Origin: Chara braunii
Lineage: Eukaryota > Streptophyta > Charophyceae > Charales > Characeae
Assembly: GCA_003427395.1 (NCBI GenBank)
Contig: BFEA01000001.1
Coordinates: 12,422,114-12,448,502, forward strand
Length of the DNA stretch: 26,389 nt
Direction of reading: 5' to 3'
The position numbers were made by a program, and so were the translations under genes. Below the pieces are notes generated by a model, which made no database searches, was not told the origin of the DNA, and was given only the letters and a program-made list of their open reading frames with translations. Shown here piece by piece: positions 17,777 through 26,389 of the stretch (position 1 is the first letter of the stretch; every line of letters starts with the position of its first letter).

Positions 17777-19005
17777 CATTAACAGAATGTGAGTCTAGGG
17801 AGGCCTCTACAAGTGAGCCTTCACTAGAGAAAAATCCTACTTTTCAGAATTTCTCTGAATTAGTAGAGTCTTCTTCCAATGAGATGGTTCGTTTTCTGGT
17901 CAACATGGTGTCGTTTCATGGCGATTTACCCCCAGAACTCGTTATGGAACCTAGTGTCAGGGTTGGTGAAGTGAGGAACCACCAAACTCGTATGACACCT
18001 CAAATGATAGAAGAAAAGAAAAGGAAGAAGGTTGAGGAGTCACTTATTAACATCCTTGATGACCCTGAACCGGAACGCTCATAGAAAAATAATGAACAAG
18101 AGAGAAAGATAAAATTTATTCTCAAGAGTGACTTGGATGATGAGACTGTGATTTCTTATGTAATTGCTAAAATGCTGGAAGAAACGGAAGTGACATTGTC
18201 CTTCAAGGAAACAATGACACTTGCACCCAAACTGAGAGAAAAGTTAAAGAAGTTAATTGAGAAGAAAAAATTGGAAGTTAATTATTTGGGGTCAGTCTTT
18301 CCCAACCAAGTGAATAGATCACTACCTGGTTGCAAGATGAAATTTGCAACCATGGGATATGAACACCTTACAATTCGCATTAATCAAGTAAAGATTCTAG
18401 CCCTAGTGGATTCTGGGGCGGAAATGGTACTTCTTTCACGACGAACGATGGAGACATGTAATTTGACTATTGATAGGTCTGCCCAAAACGTACTAAGCAA
18501 TATTGCAGGGGAACTGTTTGTGGCTGGGTTTATAGACAATTTGCCTATCCGAGTTGGGACAATGACTGTGGAATTACTGGGTTTTGTAGTGCCACATCTA
18601 GATTATGACTGTATTCTGGAAACTTCATTCTTGCATAGGATGAAGACCGTCCAATTTTTTAGTCATGAGGGGTCATCTTGGATCGGCCTACACGATCCTG
18701 AGACTGTCCAAGAACAGATCTTTATGGTCTGTACAAAGAATTATTTCAACCACCAACTATCTGCTAATTCAATCCGAAGGGAAGAATTTGCCGAAAGGGT
18801 TAGGAGACTAAAGGAAGAAGGAAAACAAGAAGCAAAAGAAGAGATTTCAGTGGGAATCAATCAAGTTTCCAAAATGATAAAGGCCCTTGGTAGGCTCGAG
18901 GATGAGAACGGGCAAATTGAAGCCTTCAAGAAGGTTGTAGAGACTGCTAAGGGAGGAAAGATGGAATTGAGATTTGCATCGACTCACCCTTTTTTAGGAA
19001 AATAG
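17713..19005 (+). pseudogene. pol: Ty3/gypsy pol, aspartic protease region
   Basis: The frame opens by 17713 and overlaps the end of gag by about 60 bases in another phase, as expected for frameshift expression of pol, although an indel could give the same picture. One in-frame TAG lies at 18082-18084. The protease core is ILALVDSGAEMVLLSRRTM (about 18394-18450): the catalytic D-S-G triad is intact at 18409-18417, and it is followed by a hydrophobic stretch with ELLGFVVPHLDYDCILETSF (about 18571-18630) as in retropepsins. The enzyme would cut the polyprotein into its parts. The carboxy-terminal third is Lys/Glu-rich. The frame closes with TAG at 19003-19005, and pol continues in another phase after an A-rich run. 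Confidence 0.8.
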
Positions 19006-19010
19006 TCACT

Positions 19011-21161
19011 ATGTCAAAAAAAAAATATAAGCCCAAAGGGGTGAAGAAAAACCTAGTGGCAGTCCTAATAGAAAAATATTATGATGAAGCCTTAAAAAAA
19101 ATAAAAAAAATTATAAGAGCATTGAGGGAATCAGAAAAATTGGAGAATAGAGTCACCAAAGAGGGATTCAACACAATGAAGATAGGCTGGGATCAATTTA
19201 TCCTGCCTAAAGAGAAAGAATATATCTTCAGGATGTGTCAGGAATTTTCTGGTGCTTTCTTTTTTAATGATGAAGAGAGAGGACGGTTGGACGTGGACAT
19301 GATCAAGATGGCCAAAATCTGGACGGTTGATCATGTTCCATGGAATGATAGACCAACCAAGTATGCCCTAAAGAAAGAAGCGGAAGTAGTAAAGTACCTT
19401 GACAAGAAGATTGCATCTAATGTTGTTGAACCTGCTGATGGACCGTATGCTAACCACTGGTTTTGTTTCTGGAAACCAAGAGGCGGATTAAGATGAATAC
19501 AAAATCTTCAGAAGCTCAATTCTGTGACGGTACGTGATGCAGAAAGTCTTCCTAATGCTGATCTCCTCGCTGAATCCTTTGTTGGTCGATGTATTTATTC
19601 TCTAATTGACCTGTATTCTGACTTTGATCAGTTCCCTATTGATCCCACTAGCCGGCCAATGACTGCTATGCACACGTCAAGGGGGCTTGTTCATATGTGT
19701 GTGGTACCTCAGGGCTGGACTAACGGAGTGACAGTGGTTCAAAGGGATATGATCAAAGTCATGCAGAATATTTCTCCTGAAATAACCAGTCCCTACATTT
19801 ATGATAATCCTATAAAAGGACCCTTGGTAAGAGATGAAACTTCGGTCGCAGGGAAAGTCAGAAAGTTTGTCTGGGAACATGTTGAAGGAGTAAAGATGGT
19901 CCTAGAGAGACTTCAGAAGTATAATCTGACTGCCAGTGGACCAAAGTCCCTTCTCTTCCAACCAGAAGTGATAATCTTGGGCTTCAGATGCTTCTCCAAG
20001 GGTAGGAGTCCAGATCCCAAGAAGATAGACAAGATCTTGAAATGGTCTCTGCCTCTCAAAAGAGTGACAGACGTCAAGAGCTTCTTGGGAGTTTGTGGAT
20101 TCTGGAGGATTTTTATTCCTCATTTTGATGCCCTTGCAGAGCCTCTGAGGGAAATGGTAAGGCAGGGTGCTAATTTAGCATGGAATGAGAAAAGACAAAC
20201 CGCAGCAGAAACATTGCAAGAAAAACTAAGAGATGGTGGTGTAGTGCTGAGAGTGCCATATTATGATGATGAGGAGAGAAGGTCTTTCATCATTGAGGCG
20301 GATGGAGGACCAGTTGCTCTGGGTGGATTGGTTATTCAGAAAGATGAAAATGGGAGAGAAAGACCTCTGAGATTTGAGAGCAGAACCCTCAATTCTACTG
20401 AAAGAGGCTACACCCAATTCAAGAAAGAGTTACTGTCAATCATCCATAGCCTCAGATGATTCAGGCACTACGTTTTAAGAAGGAGATTCATCCTGAGGAC
20501 TGATGCATTTGCTGTGATTGGTGCCATTAAAAAGCACCAACATGTAGATCCAACAGTCAGCAGATGAATCGCCTTCATCTGGACATATGATTTTAAGCTG
20601 GAAAAGATCCCCACTGAGAAAAACAGAGCGGATGGCTTAAGCCGGATTGAGTGGCGAGAGGAAGAGGAAGAAGATGTGAGTGGAGCTATTGAAGAATCTG
20701 CCTATGTTGATAATTTTCTTAATGAGAAAGATGATGAGGACTATGAAGTGCCATGCTCCTACAAGTGGAATCTATGGCCAGAAGAAAGAGACAGCTGGGG
20801 AGAGATCTCTAGTGCGTACATTTACGAATCGGTTCTTGAGAAATAAGGGGAAGATGAACCAAATGATTGGTATGCTAACGTCAACGCTGCAGCAGTGGCT
20901 GCTCATGAGATTGGAGAAAGTTCAGGTTCAAAGGAAGAAGAAGAGAGTGAAAAGAAGGCAGAAGAGATATTTTTCTTCTTCGAAGAATATGATGAAAATT
21001 ATCAAGAGATTGACAGAAAGATGGAAAAGGAGCAACTAAAAGAATATTACCGTAAGGATTCAAGGAAGAAATTCAGATTAAAGAGAGGACATCTCTTTGT
21101 GGATGGTAAGGGAGGTTTACCTCCACTAAGAGAGTGGTCTGTGGTAAAGAGAGACAGTTAG
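19011..21161 (+). pseudogene. pol: Ty3/gypsy pol, reverse transcriptase and RNase H
   Basis: The reverse transcriptase begins around VEPADGPYANHWFCFWKP. A TGA (19494-19496) follows GGLR, where the family has Trp. Motif A, IYSLIDLYSDFDQ, keeps its Asp (about 19588-19626). PQGWTNGV is motif B-like. Motif C reads YIYD (19794-19805) instead of YIDD, so one catalytic Asp appears lost. PEVIILGF and VTDVKSFLGVCGFWRIFIPHF mark thumb and connection. RNase H follows with IIEADGGPVALGG, FKKELLSIIHSLR, LRTDAFAV and NRADGLSR, giving the expected acidic residues. Further stops: TGA 20457-20459, TGA 20565-20567, TAA 20844-20846. The last part is a Glu/Lys-rich tether (EESEKKAEEIFFFFEEYDEN). Confidence 0.85.
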
Positions 21162-22296
21162 AGATAATTGCTGCCCTGCATGAGGGCATGAGGGGGTCGC
21201 TGGTGGCCACAGGGCTGCTGAGGCTACCTACTCCAAGACTGTCAAACTCTACTTCTGGCTTGACATGAGAGACGTGATTTTCAAATATTGTAAATCATGT
21301 GTCTTATGTCTGAAGAGGTCTACCACAAGGATGATTGAGACCCTATTCCCTACAATCCTGGTAAAGTCAGGTAGCAGAGTTCATCTGAATCTCATCACTA
21401 TGCCTCCAGGCAAGGGTGGGATGAGATACATATTAAACATGAGATATAATTTATCTGGATATGTTGAGGCAAAAACTCTGAAAAGGAAGACGGCCGAGCA
21501 AGTGGCTGACTGGATAGAAGAAGTCTATCTCAGGTATCCTTTTATCAGAGAATTTGTCTCAGACAGAGGATCATAATTTAGGAATGAGATTGTCAGAAGA
21601 GCCACACTCAGATTGGGTGTCAGGATTCGGTATGTGACTACTTACCATCCTCAAGCGAATGCACCTGTTCAAAGAGGTCATTGAACCCTGAAGGATTCAT
21701 TGGCTAAGTGGTGTGAAGGGAATCTCAGCAATTGGCCAAAGGTATTAAGAGCTGCTGTATATGCTGATAATATCACGGTCAAGAGAACTACTGGTTATGC
21801 GTCTTTTACTTTGTGGTATGACCGATATGCTACATTGCCTATTGAGAGTATTGTCAAGACATGGTCAAGTCAAGAAAGCGATAGAGACTATTCTACTTCA
21901 GAACTCGTTCAGATCAGAATGAGGCAGATATCTGAAGTTGATCAAGCAGTGATGGATGCAGCAGAGAGAATGACATCCAGCAGACTATCGGATCAAGAAA
22001 GATGGAACAAGAAAAGATATATAAGAAAAGAGAAATTGAACATTGGAGATGTTGTCCTTTTGTTTGGCAGTTCCCTTGAGACGCAATGGACTAAAAGGTT
22101 GGAGCCCAGATGGCTTGGTCCCTACAGAATCACGGGGGAAGCAGAGGGCAAAGTTTATGGGATTTCAGAGATGAATGGATCAAGAGTTCACGACATGGTG
22201 TCAGGGTCAAGGCTTCGTAAGTTTATTTTTAGAGACCCCGACTTGATCCCTACAGTGACTCCAAAAAGAGGAAAGAGAAGTCAACCATCTAAGTGA
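21162..22296 (+). pseudogene. pol: Ty3/gypsy pol, integrase
   Basis: Integrase inserts the cDNA into the genome. The H2C2 zinc domain is split by a frame change: the first His (21179-21181) and the second (21208-21210) lie in different phases, followed by Cys at 21298-21300 and 21307-21309. In the catalytic core the first acidic position reads HLNL (Asn, 21388-21390), the second is intact in FVSDRGS, and the third reads PVQRGH (Gln, 21670-21672), where the family has Glu. Stops occur at TAA 21574-21576 and TGA 21682-21684. The carboxy-terminal part contains IGDVVLLFGSSLE and RWLGPYRI, the small beta-barrel typical of gypsy integrases, and ends at 22296 without a chromodomain. The assignment is firm; inactivity is inferred. 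Confidence 0.85.
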
Positions 22297-22597
22297 GAGA
22301 ACAATCATAGCGGACTGAGAGAAAGAGTACAGTGAGACGCTGAGATGGCAAGACTCAGTTTCAGTGGACTCAGATCATTCATGAAAGGTCAATTCAGCAT
22401 TTTAGATTCTGCATTTCAATTTCAGAACTTCGATTTCATCATTTCAATTTCGGTAATTTAATTCCAGTTTTCAGTTTCAACATCTCAGCTTCAATATATC
22501 AGTTTTCAGCAAGTCTTTTCATTCAGTATTTCAGCAAAACGACTAAGTCAGATCTTTTCATGCAGTGCTACAGTCGTTCCATGAGTGTCAAGTCCCT

Positions 22598-22614
22598 GAG
22601 AGTGGGGGAATAAC
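22598..22614 (+). promoter_or_regulatory. polypurine tract next to 3' LTR
   Basis: GAGAGTGGGGGAATAAC immediately precedes TGTAAAATTAG, the expected arrangement of a polypurine primer for plus-strand DNA synthesis and an LTR starting with TG. It lies about 300 bases past the integrase stop. Confidence 0.7.
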
Positions 22615-24213
22615 TGTAAAATTAGTTTCTTAAGTATTGACACAGTGTCAAAGATTTGAGAAGCTCATGGATGTGGCACATCGAAGGATATTATCAGTAC
22701 TATCCTAAGATAAAGAGAAGAGCATGGTGGACATGAGGAAGTCCAGTTCTGTCTGACTAAGAGTTATCAGCAGAAGGACTTCGAGTCTCTTAGTAAAATG
22801 TTCATCCAAGAAATCCAGATGAAGGCAGACATAAAGAAGTTCAGCTTTACTTGACTGAGAGTGGTCAGTAGAGGGACTTCGTACCTTTCGCTAAGGGTCT
22901 GTCTTCACTCAGACGAGGGAAGGGACCTCTCTGAGATCAGTGTTTCAGTATTTCCTTGAGAATGACGGGACGTCTCTTGGAAAAGAAATCCCAGTTGAGG
23001 GAAGGGACCTCTCTGGGGCTAGCACTAAGTTCTTTGTCTGAGGCTGAAGGGAGGTCTCTTGCAAACTCTTAGTGCTGGCTAGCATGTTATTGTTGAGTAC
23101 CTCTTGAGACTGACGAGAAGTCTCTTGAGAAATGTTTGTTCTGTTATGAGGCGTGGGCAGTTTGCTTGTGGGTCATGATATGCTTGCCTGATTGTCTGTG
23201 CCTGGGAGTCTTCTTCTCTAACCTGAGGGTGCATTGATTGCCGGGGCCAGCCAGAGCCTTACCGCAGTAGGTTGCAATCTGGTGGGGTCAGCAGGTCCCC
23301 GACGCGAGTGTCGAATTCCGTAGTCAGCTGAGGCTAAGACTCCAGGAGTCTGGCCTATGAAGTTGAAAGGGGTCGGCTGGAACCCTACCGCAGTCAGAGG
23401 ATGCAATCTAGTGAGGTTCGCCAGAGCCTGGAACTGTGGTTAGACCGGGTCCCACGTTCAAAAATCTGGGCGGGGCAGCCAGCGCCTTTGGCCAAAAACT
23501 TGTAGGTGAGCCGGTCCCTGCAAATCCGAGTTCGGGACAGCTTGACTGACGGGACGTCTGCTGTCATAGGGTGACCAGACCCGCTATAGTCTGGGTGTCC
23601 TGGCGAGAGTGTCAAGGGGCTGTCATACTCAAGTAGTGGGTATGTTGGTCCTAACCTGGAGGCAGGTCAAAGGGGCTTTCAAGACAAATAGTCTAACTAG
23701 TCCTGGCCTGAGGCAGGCCGAATGAGGTATGTCAGAATGACGGGACGTCTGGCATTCCTGGTCAGTGGTGGGTCGAAACCAAGGCAGTCAATAAATCCTG
23801 GGTATGAAGAGTTGTTATGTGTTAATTGTTATCTGTTATTTATTGTTTTATTTATGAGTTTTATTTTAATTTGTTAAATGTTTGACTGCTGGTTGTCAGA
23901 GGGTCTGCCTGCTCAAGCATGGTTGTTGTATGTGGGATTTGCTGATTTTGCAGGTATATAAATACTTATCTGAAGTTCCCAGACCAGAGAAAGGAAAAAG
24001 GGTTTGGTATCCCCATCAGGTGCTTGAGAAGCTGAGAAGGCGTCTCACTCAGGCCAGAGAACAGAAAAGAGGGTTTGGTATGCCGTATTTCCAGCATGGC
24101 AGACAGAGTGGGTACTCTCGTTACTGGGGTCATCCCTGACATAGATGCCTGATCAAGATTTAAGGTAACCTTCATACGAAAGACCAGCAGTTGAATAAGT
24201 CAAACAAGCAGAC
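22615..24213 (+). repeat. 3' LTR of the gypsy element (right edge uncertain)
   Basis: Starts TGTAAAATTAG after the polypurine tract. It contains diverged internal repeats: GAGGGAAGGGACCTCTCTG near 22915 and 22996, TGACGGGACGTCT near 22964, 23545 and 23738, and a pair around TACCGCAGT near 23261 and 23384. A TATA box is at 23955. The right end was chosen at an ACA (24211-24213), but 24141 is equally possible because no 5' LTR exists in the window to compare. No gene of its own is apparent. Confidence 0.55.
23955..23964 (+). promoter_or_regulatory. TATA box of the LTR
   Basis: TATATAAATA in an otherwise GC-balanced context, within the right third of the LTR. LTR promoters place the transcript start about 30 bases downstream, which would be near 23990. 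Confidence 0.5.
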
Positions 24214-24452
24214 AAAATTCTTCTTAAAATTTTATTTGGTGACCGATAAGCGGCCTGGTTCACGAGGAACCTGCATCCCTGGCCTTAAGGAAACCAAACT
24301 CTCAGGCCTGGGACGCTGTAGAAGGGACTGTGAACTGAAATTTTTAGGGGCAGAAAACAAATTCAGAAAGATGAAAAGAAGTCGTGTTTATACAAGACAT
24401 AAACTGTGGCCATGAGCTCAAGCTGGAAAAGAAAGAGAAGGAAGAAGATGTT
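24214..24452. other. junction between plus-strand LTR and minus-strand gag remnant
   Basis: About 240 bases with no recognised gene. GGTTC and GAACC (near 24258-24275) can form a short hairpin. TTTGGTGACCGATAAGC (24236-24252) could be a primer-site-like sequence after an LTR end, but this is speculative. Confidence 0.3.
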
Positions 24453-24833
24453 GGAGAGAATGCAGTGATTAGGGTGATGAGGAGACGAGACAACACACGG
24501 GATAGAGGAAGGTGGGGCAGGCACTATGGCCTTGCTTACAGCTGGGGTGGAAGGAGCTCTAGGGATATAAGGGGGTGAAGAGGCGCTAGGTGAACCGTAG
24601 CGCGCGTCGAATTTCTTACGGAGGAACTCCATCCTGTCAAGAGATGGAATCCTCTCATACAATCCTGCTAACGAATAGCGGGGGTGAGGTCTCAGGCGGC
24701 CGTAGCCTCACGGCTCCTCCTCTTCCTCCTCCTCTGGGCAATAATCCCTCCATGCCCTAGGCGACGGTTCTTCTTTTGCCTTCCCTCCTCTTCCTCCCCT
24801 TCCTCTACCCTGTCCACGACGCGCCTCGGGCAT
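24453..24833 (-). pseudogene. amino-terminal gag remnant of a second retroelement
   Basis: The minus-strand ATG at 24831-24833 starts MPEARRGQGRGRGGRGGK, then an acidic run (CPEEEEEEEP). After a TGA at 24708-24710 the same frame continues with LYERIPSLDRMEFLRKKFDA and a Pro/Ser-rich stretch (SPPYIPRAPSTPAV). Basic RG-rich starts followed by an acidic patch and a helical segment are known from gags of gypsy elements in green-lineage genomes; I make this assignment by resemblance only. The stop is explained by CGA to TGA. The sequence loses protein-like character left of about 24453, so the rest of the element is absent or replaced by the plus-strand LTR flank. Confidence 0.5.
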
Positions 24834-25056
24834 GATGCAGGATGAATGGCCGTCAAGGAAGAAGATAAGGGGAGGATGATATAACACTAAGGGATATGAC
24901 AAGAATGGGACTGTGTAAGCGAGGTTCACAACGGTGAGGTGGATTAGGAAATCAGAAAGTAAAAGACTATTAAAAAGAGAGGGTAGAAAATGGTTGTGCG
25001 GGATATGGAGAACTACAGCATAATACAGAAAGATGAGTATTGATAGAAAAGGCTAA

Positions 25057-25161
25057 CGCAGAGAAAGAAAAGAACTGGCACGAAGAAAGAAGGCTAGACT
25101 AGAAGAACGGGAACGAGCGTTGGAGGAAAAGGCGATCGTAGAAAGAAGAAGAGAAAAATAA
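25057..25161 (+). pseudogene. coiled-coil-like open stretch, unknown
   Basis: A 34-codon stretch rich in Arg, Lys, Glu and Ala, including KKARLEERERALEEKAIVER, has the look of a coiled coil and is closed by stops at both ends (TAA 25054-25056 and 25159-25161). Low-complexity purine DNA readily yields such peptides, so this may be chance. Confidence 0.2.
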
Positions 25162-25981
25162 GACGAGCACAGAAAAGAAGGACGATCGTAGAAAAGAAAT
25201 GCGGACACAGGAAAGGAAAGTGAATGCGGAAGAGATAGGTCAACGCAAAGAAAAGAAAGGGTCAACGCGAGCGTTGAAGAAGAGTCAGCGCTGAAAGAAA
25301 AAAAGGAAAACTAACTGCGCAGAACCGAAGTGTAGGTTTCACAGCGAGTTGCTAATAGGAACGAATGAAAGTGTTGCTTGCTCGTACTGGTTCTATACTA
25401 GAAGTGTGATGCGTTTTGACCCAACGGGGACGCTGGGTGGGGATTTGGTATTATGTCGGAGGGCGCGGTATCCCGGCCCTCCTCTGTGTACCAAGTCCCT
25501 GCTTGATACCGGTCCTCGCTCCGATGCTCCGGCCTATAGACATGTCCTGGACCTCATGCTGTTCCTGGTATCACAGTTGTGTCTCGACGCGGACCAGTCC
25601 CTGTGACGTTGCCTTTAACAAAAGGGTGCACCACAGGACCTTCTATTGGTCAACGCAGGCTCGGCGCCCTGCTGTACAGCAGAGCACAACCGGCCTGTAA
25701 CCGTGGAAGCCGTCGGGTCTGCCCTGGGAAGCGGAGGTGAGAAGACTGACTCAGACTTTTCAACTGCGCGCCAAGCGCCTCTCTACAGGTTATGGGTCAG
25801 GTACATTAAGTCATTGTCAGGAATGAGAAGACTATGAAGAGAAAACAGAAAGGGGGAAGAAAAGAAAACTAAAGGAAAATAAAAAGGGGACTAGAGGCTT
25901 GACCCGCAGTTGTGTTGACGTGCTTTAGTAGGGAAAAATTTGTCGGTCCCAATCACTATATCGCGTCGTTTTATATTGATG

Positions 25982-25999
25982 TTATTATTATTATTATTA
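25982..25999. repeat. TTA microsatellite
   Basis: Six TTA units in an AT-rich stretch near the right end of the window. Confidence 0.85.
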
Positions 26000-26206
26000 A
26001 TGAAAAAATTTTATTCTGCCGTCTGCTTAAGTGCGGTTGAGCCTTAGTCGTGTTGCGGGAAGGACCCACCAACGGTTCGAATTCGAGCCCGTTTAAATAA
26101 GTGGCCTAGGTGGGCCGACTTTTCACTACTATTCCGCGGCTTTCACACTCGACAAAGCGCCGTGCAGCAGAACCTCAAAAGTGGAGGGCGACCCTCAGCC
26201 GCATTG

Positions 26207-26290
26207 GTAGGAAGCTTATCACCCCTGAATGGGGTCGTAAGCCCCCTCCTTACCATCGGATATGGGCACCCGATAGTGGTAAGCCGGAGG
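26207..26290. repeat. tandem hairpins
   Basis: CTTA...CCCC (26215-26225) pairs with GGGG...TAAG (26231-26241) around TGAAT. A second hairpin pairs CTTACCATCGG (26249-26259) with CCGA (26270-26273) and TGGTAAG (26277-26283), leaving a three-base bulge. Flanking GGTAGGA and TCCTTACC can alternatively pair across the first hairpin. Possibly part of an LTR or untranslated region. Confidence 0.5.
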
Positions 26291-26389
26291 TCTATTTTGA
26301 AAGGGAAAATGCGGTCGTTGGTATCCCATTATGGGATCTCTATTTTTTTTCTCTCCTTTTCTTCGGACCTCGGTCATGTTGCACAGTCT

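Larger units (their letters stand above)
24834..26389. other. probable leader/LTR of the minus-strand element; no intact gene
   Basis: No recognised complete gene. 24940-25310 is an almost pure purine tract on the plus strand with AACGC and GATCGTAGAAA repeats. 25420-25720 holds scattered GGTCC/GGACC phrases and the hairpin GGAGGGC...GCCCTCC (near 25457-25481). A TTA microsatellite lies at 25982-25999. If the gag at 24453-24833 is real, its leader and 5' LTR should be here, reading leftward, but their borders could not be set. Confidence 0.35.

Noticed and set aside
23111-23140. CTGACGA followed by GAAA, considered as a second hammerhead
   Set aside because: The bases between cannot form stem II and there is no matching stem I; it is part of the LTR's degenerate repeats.
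25418-25445. GGGACGCTGGGTGGGG, considered as another R1 copy
   Set aside because: The match is limited to about ten bases and the hairpin and downstream CTCCCCAC are absent.
26074-26095. B-box-like GGTTCGAATTCGAGCCCG
   Set aside because: T-stem pairing fails and no tRNA cloverleaf can be drawn.

Overview
This is a repeat-rich stretch of a eukaryotic nuclear genome with no intact host gene that I can support. Nearly everything recognisable is a decayed mobile element: a Penelope-like retroelement, a LINE ORF1 remnant, a Ty3/gypsy LTR retrotransposon, part of a second gag on the minus strand, two DNA transposon derivatives with inverted ends and 3-bp target duplications, and two foldback structures. 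Long simple repeats (G32, T25, T29, CT, GA, GT, TTA) and scattered Ns point to a draft assembly of a large, repeat-laden genome. The gypsy and gag types suggest the green lineage, plausibly a streptophyte alga such as Chara. That placement rests on family resemblance from memory and is not proven here.

Layout. 1-2780: gene-free, with a strongly G-rich plus strand at 1.2-2.0 kb and a CT microsatellite. 3255-5071: reverse transcriptase pseudogene of Penelope type, followed at 5206-5259 by a convincing hammerhead ribozyme fold. 5741-5906: small foldback element. 6572-8031: two direct copies and one inverted copy of a ~140-bp module; the inverted pair encloses a foldback element with a 36-bp minisatellite. 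8445-9090: two direct copies of a ~110-bp repeat, the first split by a 175-bp MITE flanked by TTA. 9.1-10.6 kb: no gene, small tandem repeats. 10687-12541: LINE ORF1-like pseudogene, cut off by a minus-strand poly(A)-tailed repeat (family R1, my label). 12.6-14.2 kb: a spaced GGTTACAGGGC repeat. 14228-14592: N gap between inverted R1 copies. 14647-16023: a 1377-bp PIF/Harbinger-like element with ~38-bp terminal inverted repeats and TCA duplications.

16535-22296: gypsy gag and pol (protease, reverse transcriptase, RNase H, integrase) in the usual order, broken by stops and frame changes. The RT YxDD motif and two integrase catalytic positions look altered. It is followed by a polypurine tract and a long 3' LTR with a TATA box and internal diverged repeats; I found no matching 5' LTR. 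24453-24833: start of a second gag on the minus strand. Its leader or LTR probably fills much of the remaining window, though I could not delimit it.

The elements do not act as a shared pathway. The window records successive insertions, several of which (the MITE, the Harbinger-like element, the R1 tail in ORF1) can be ordered from their junctions.
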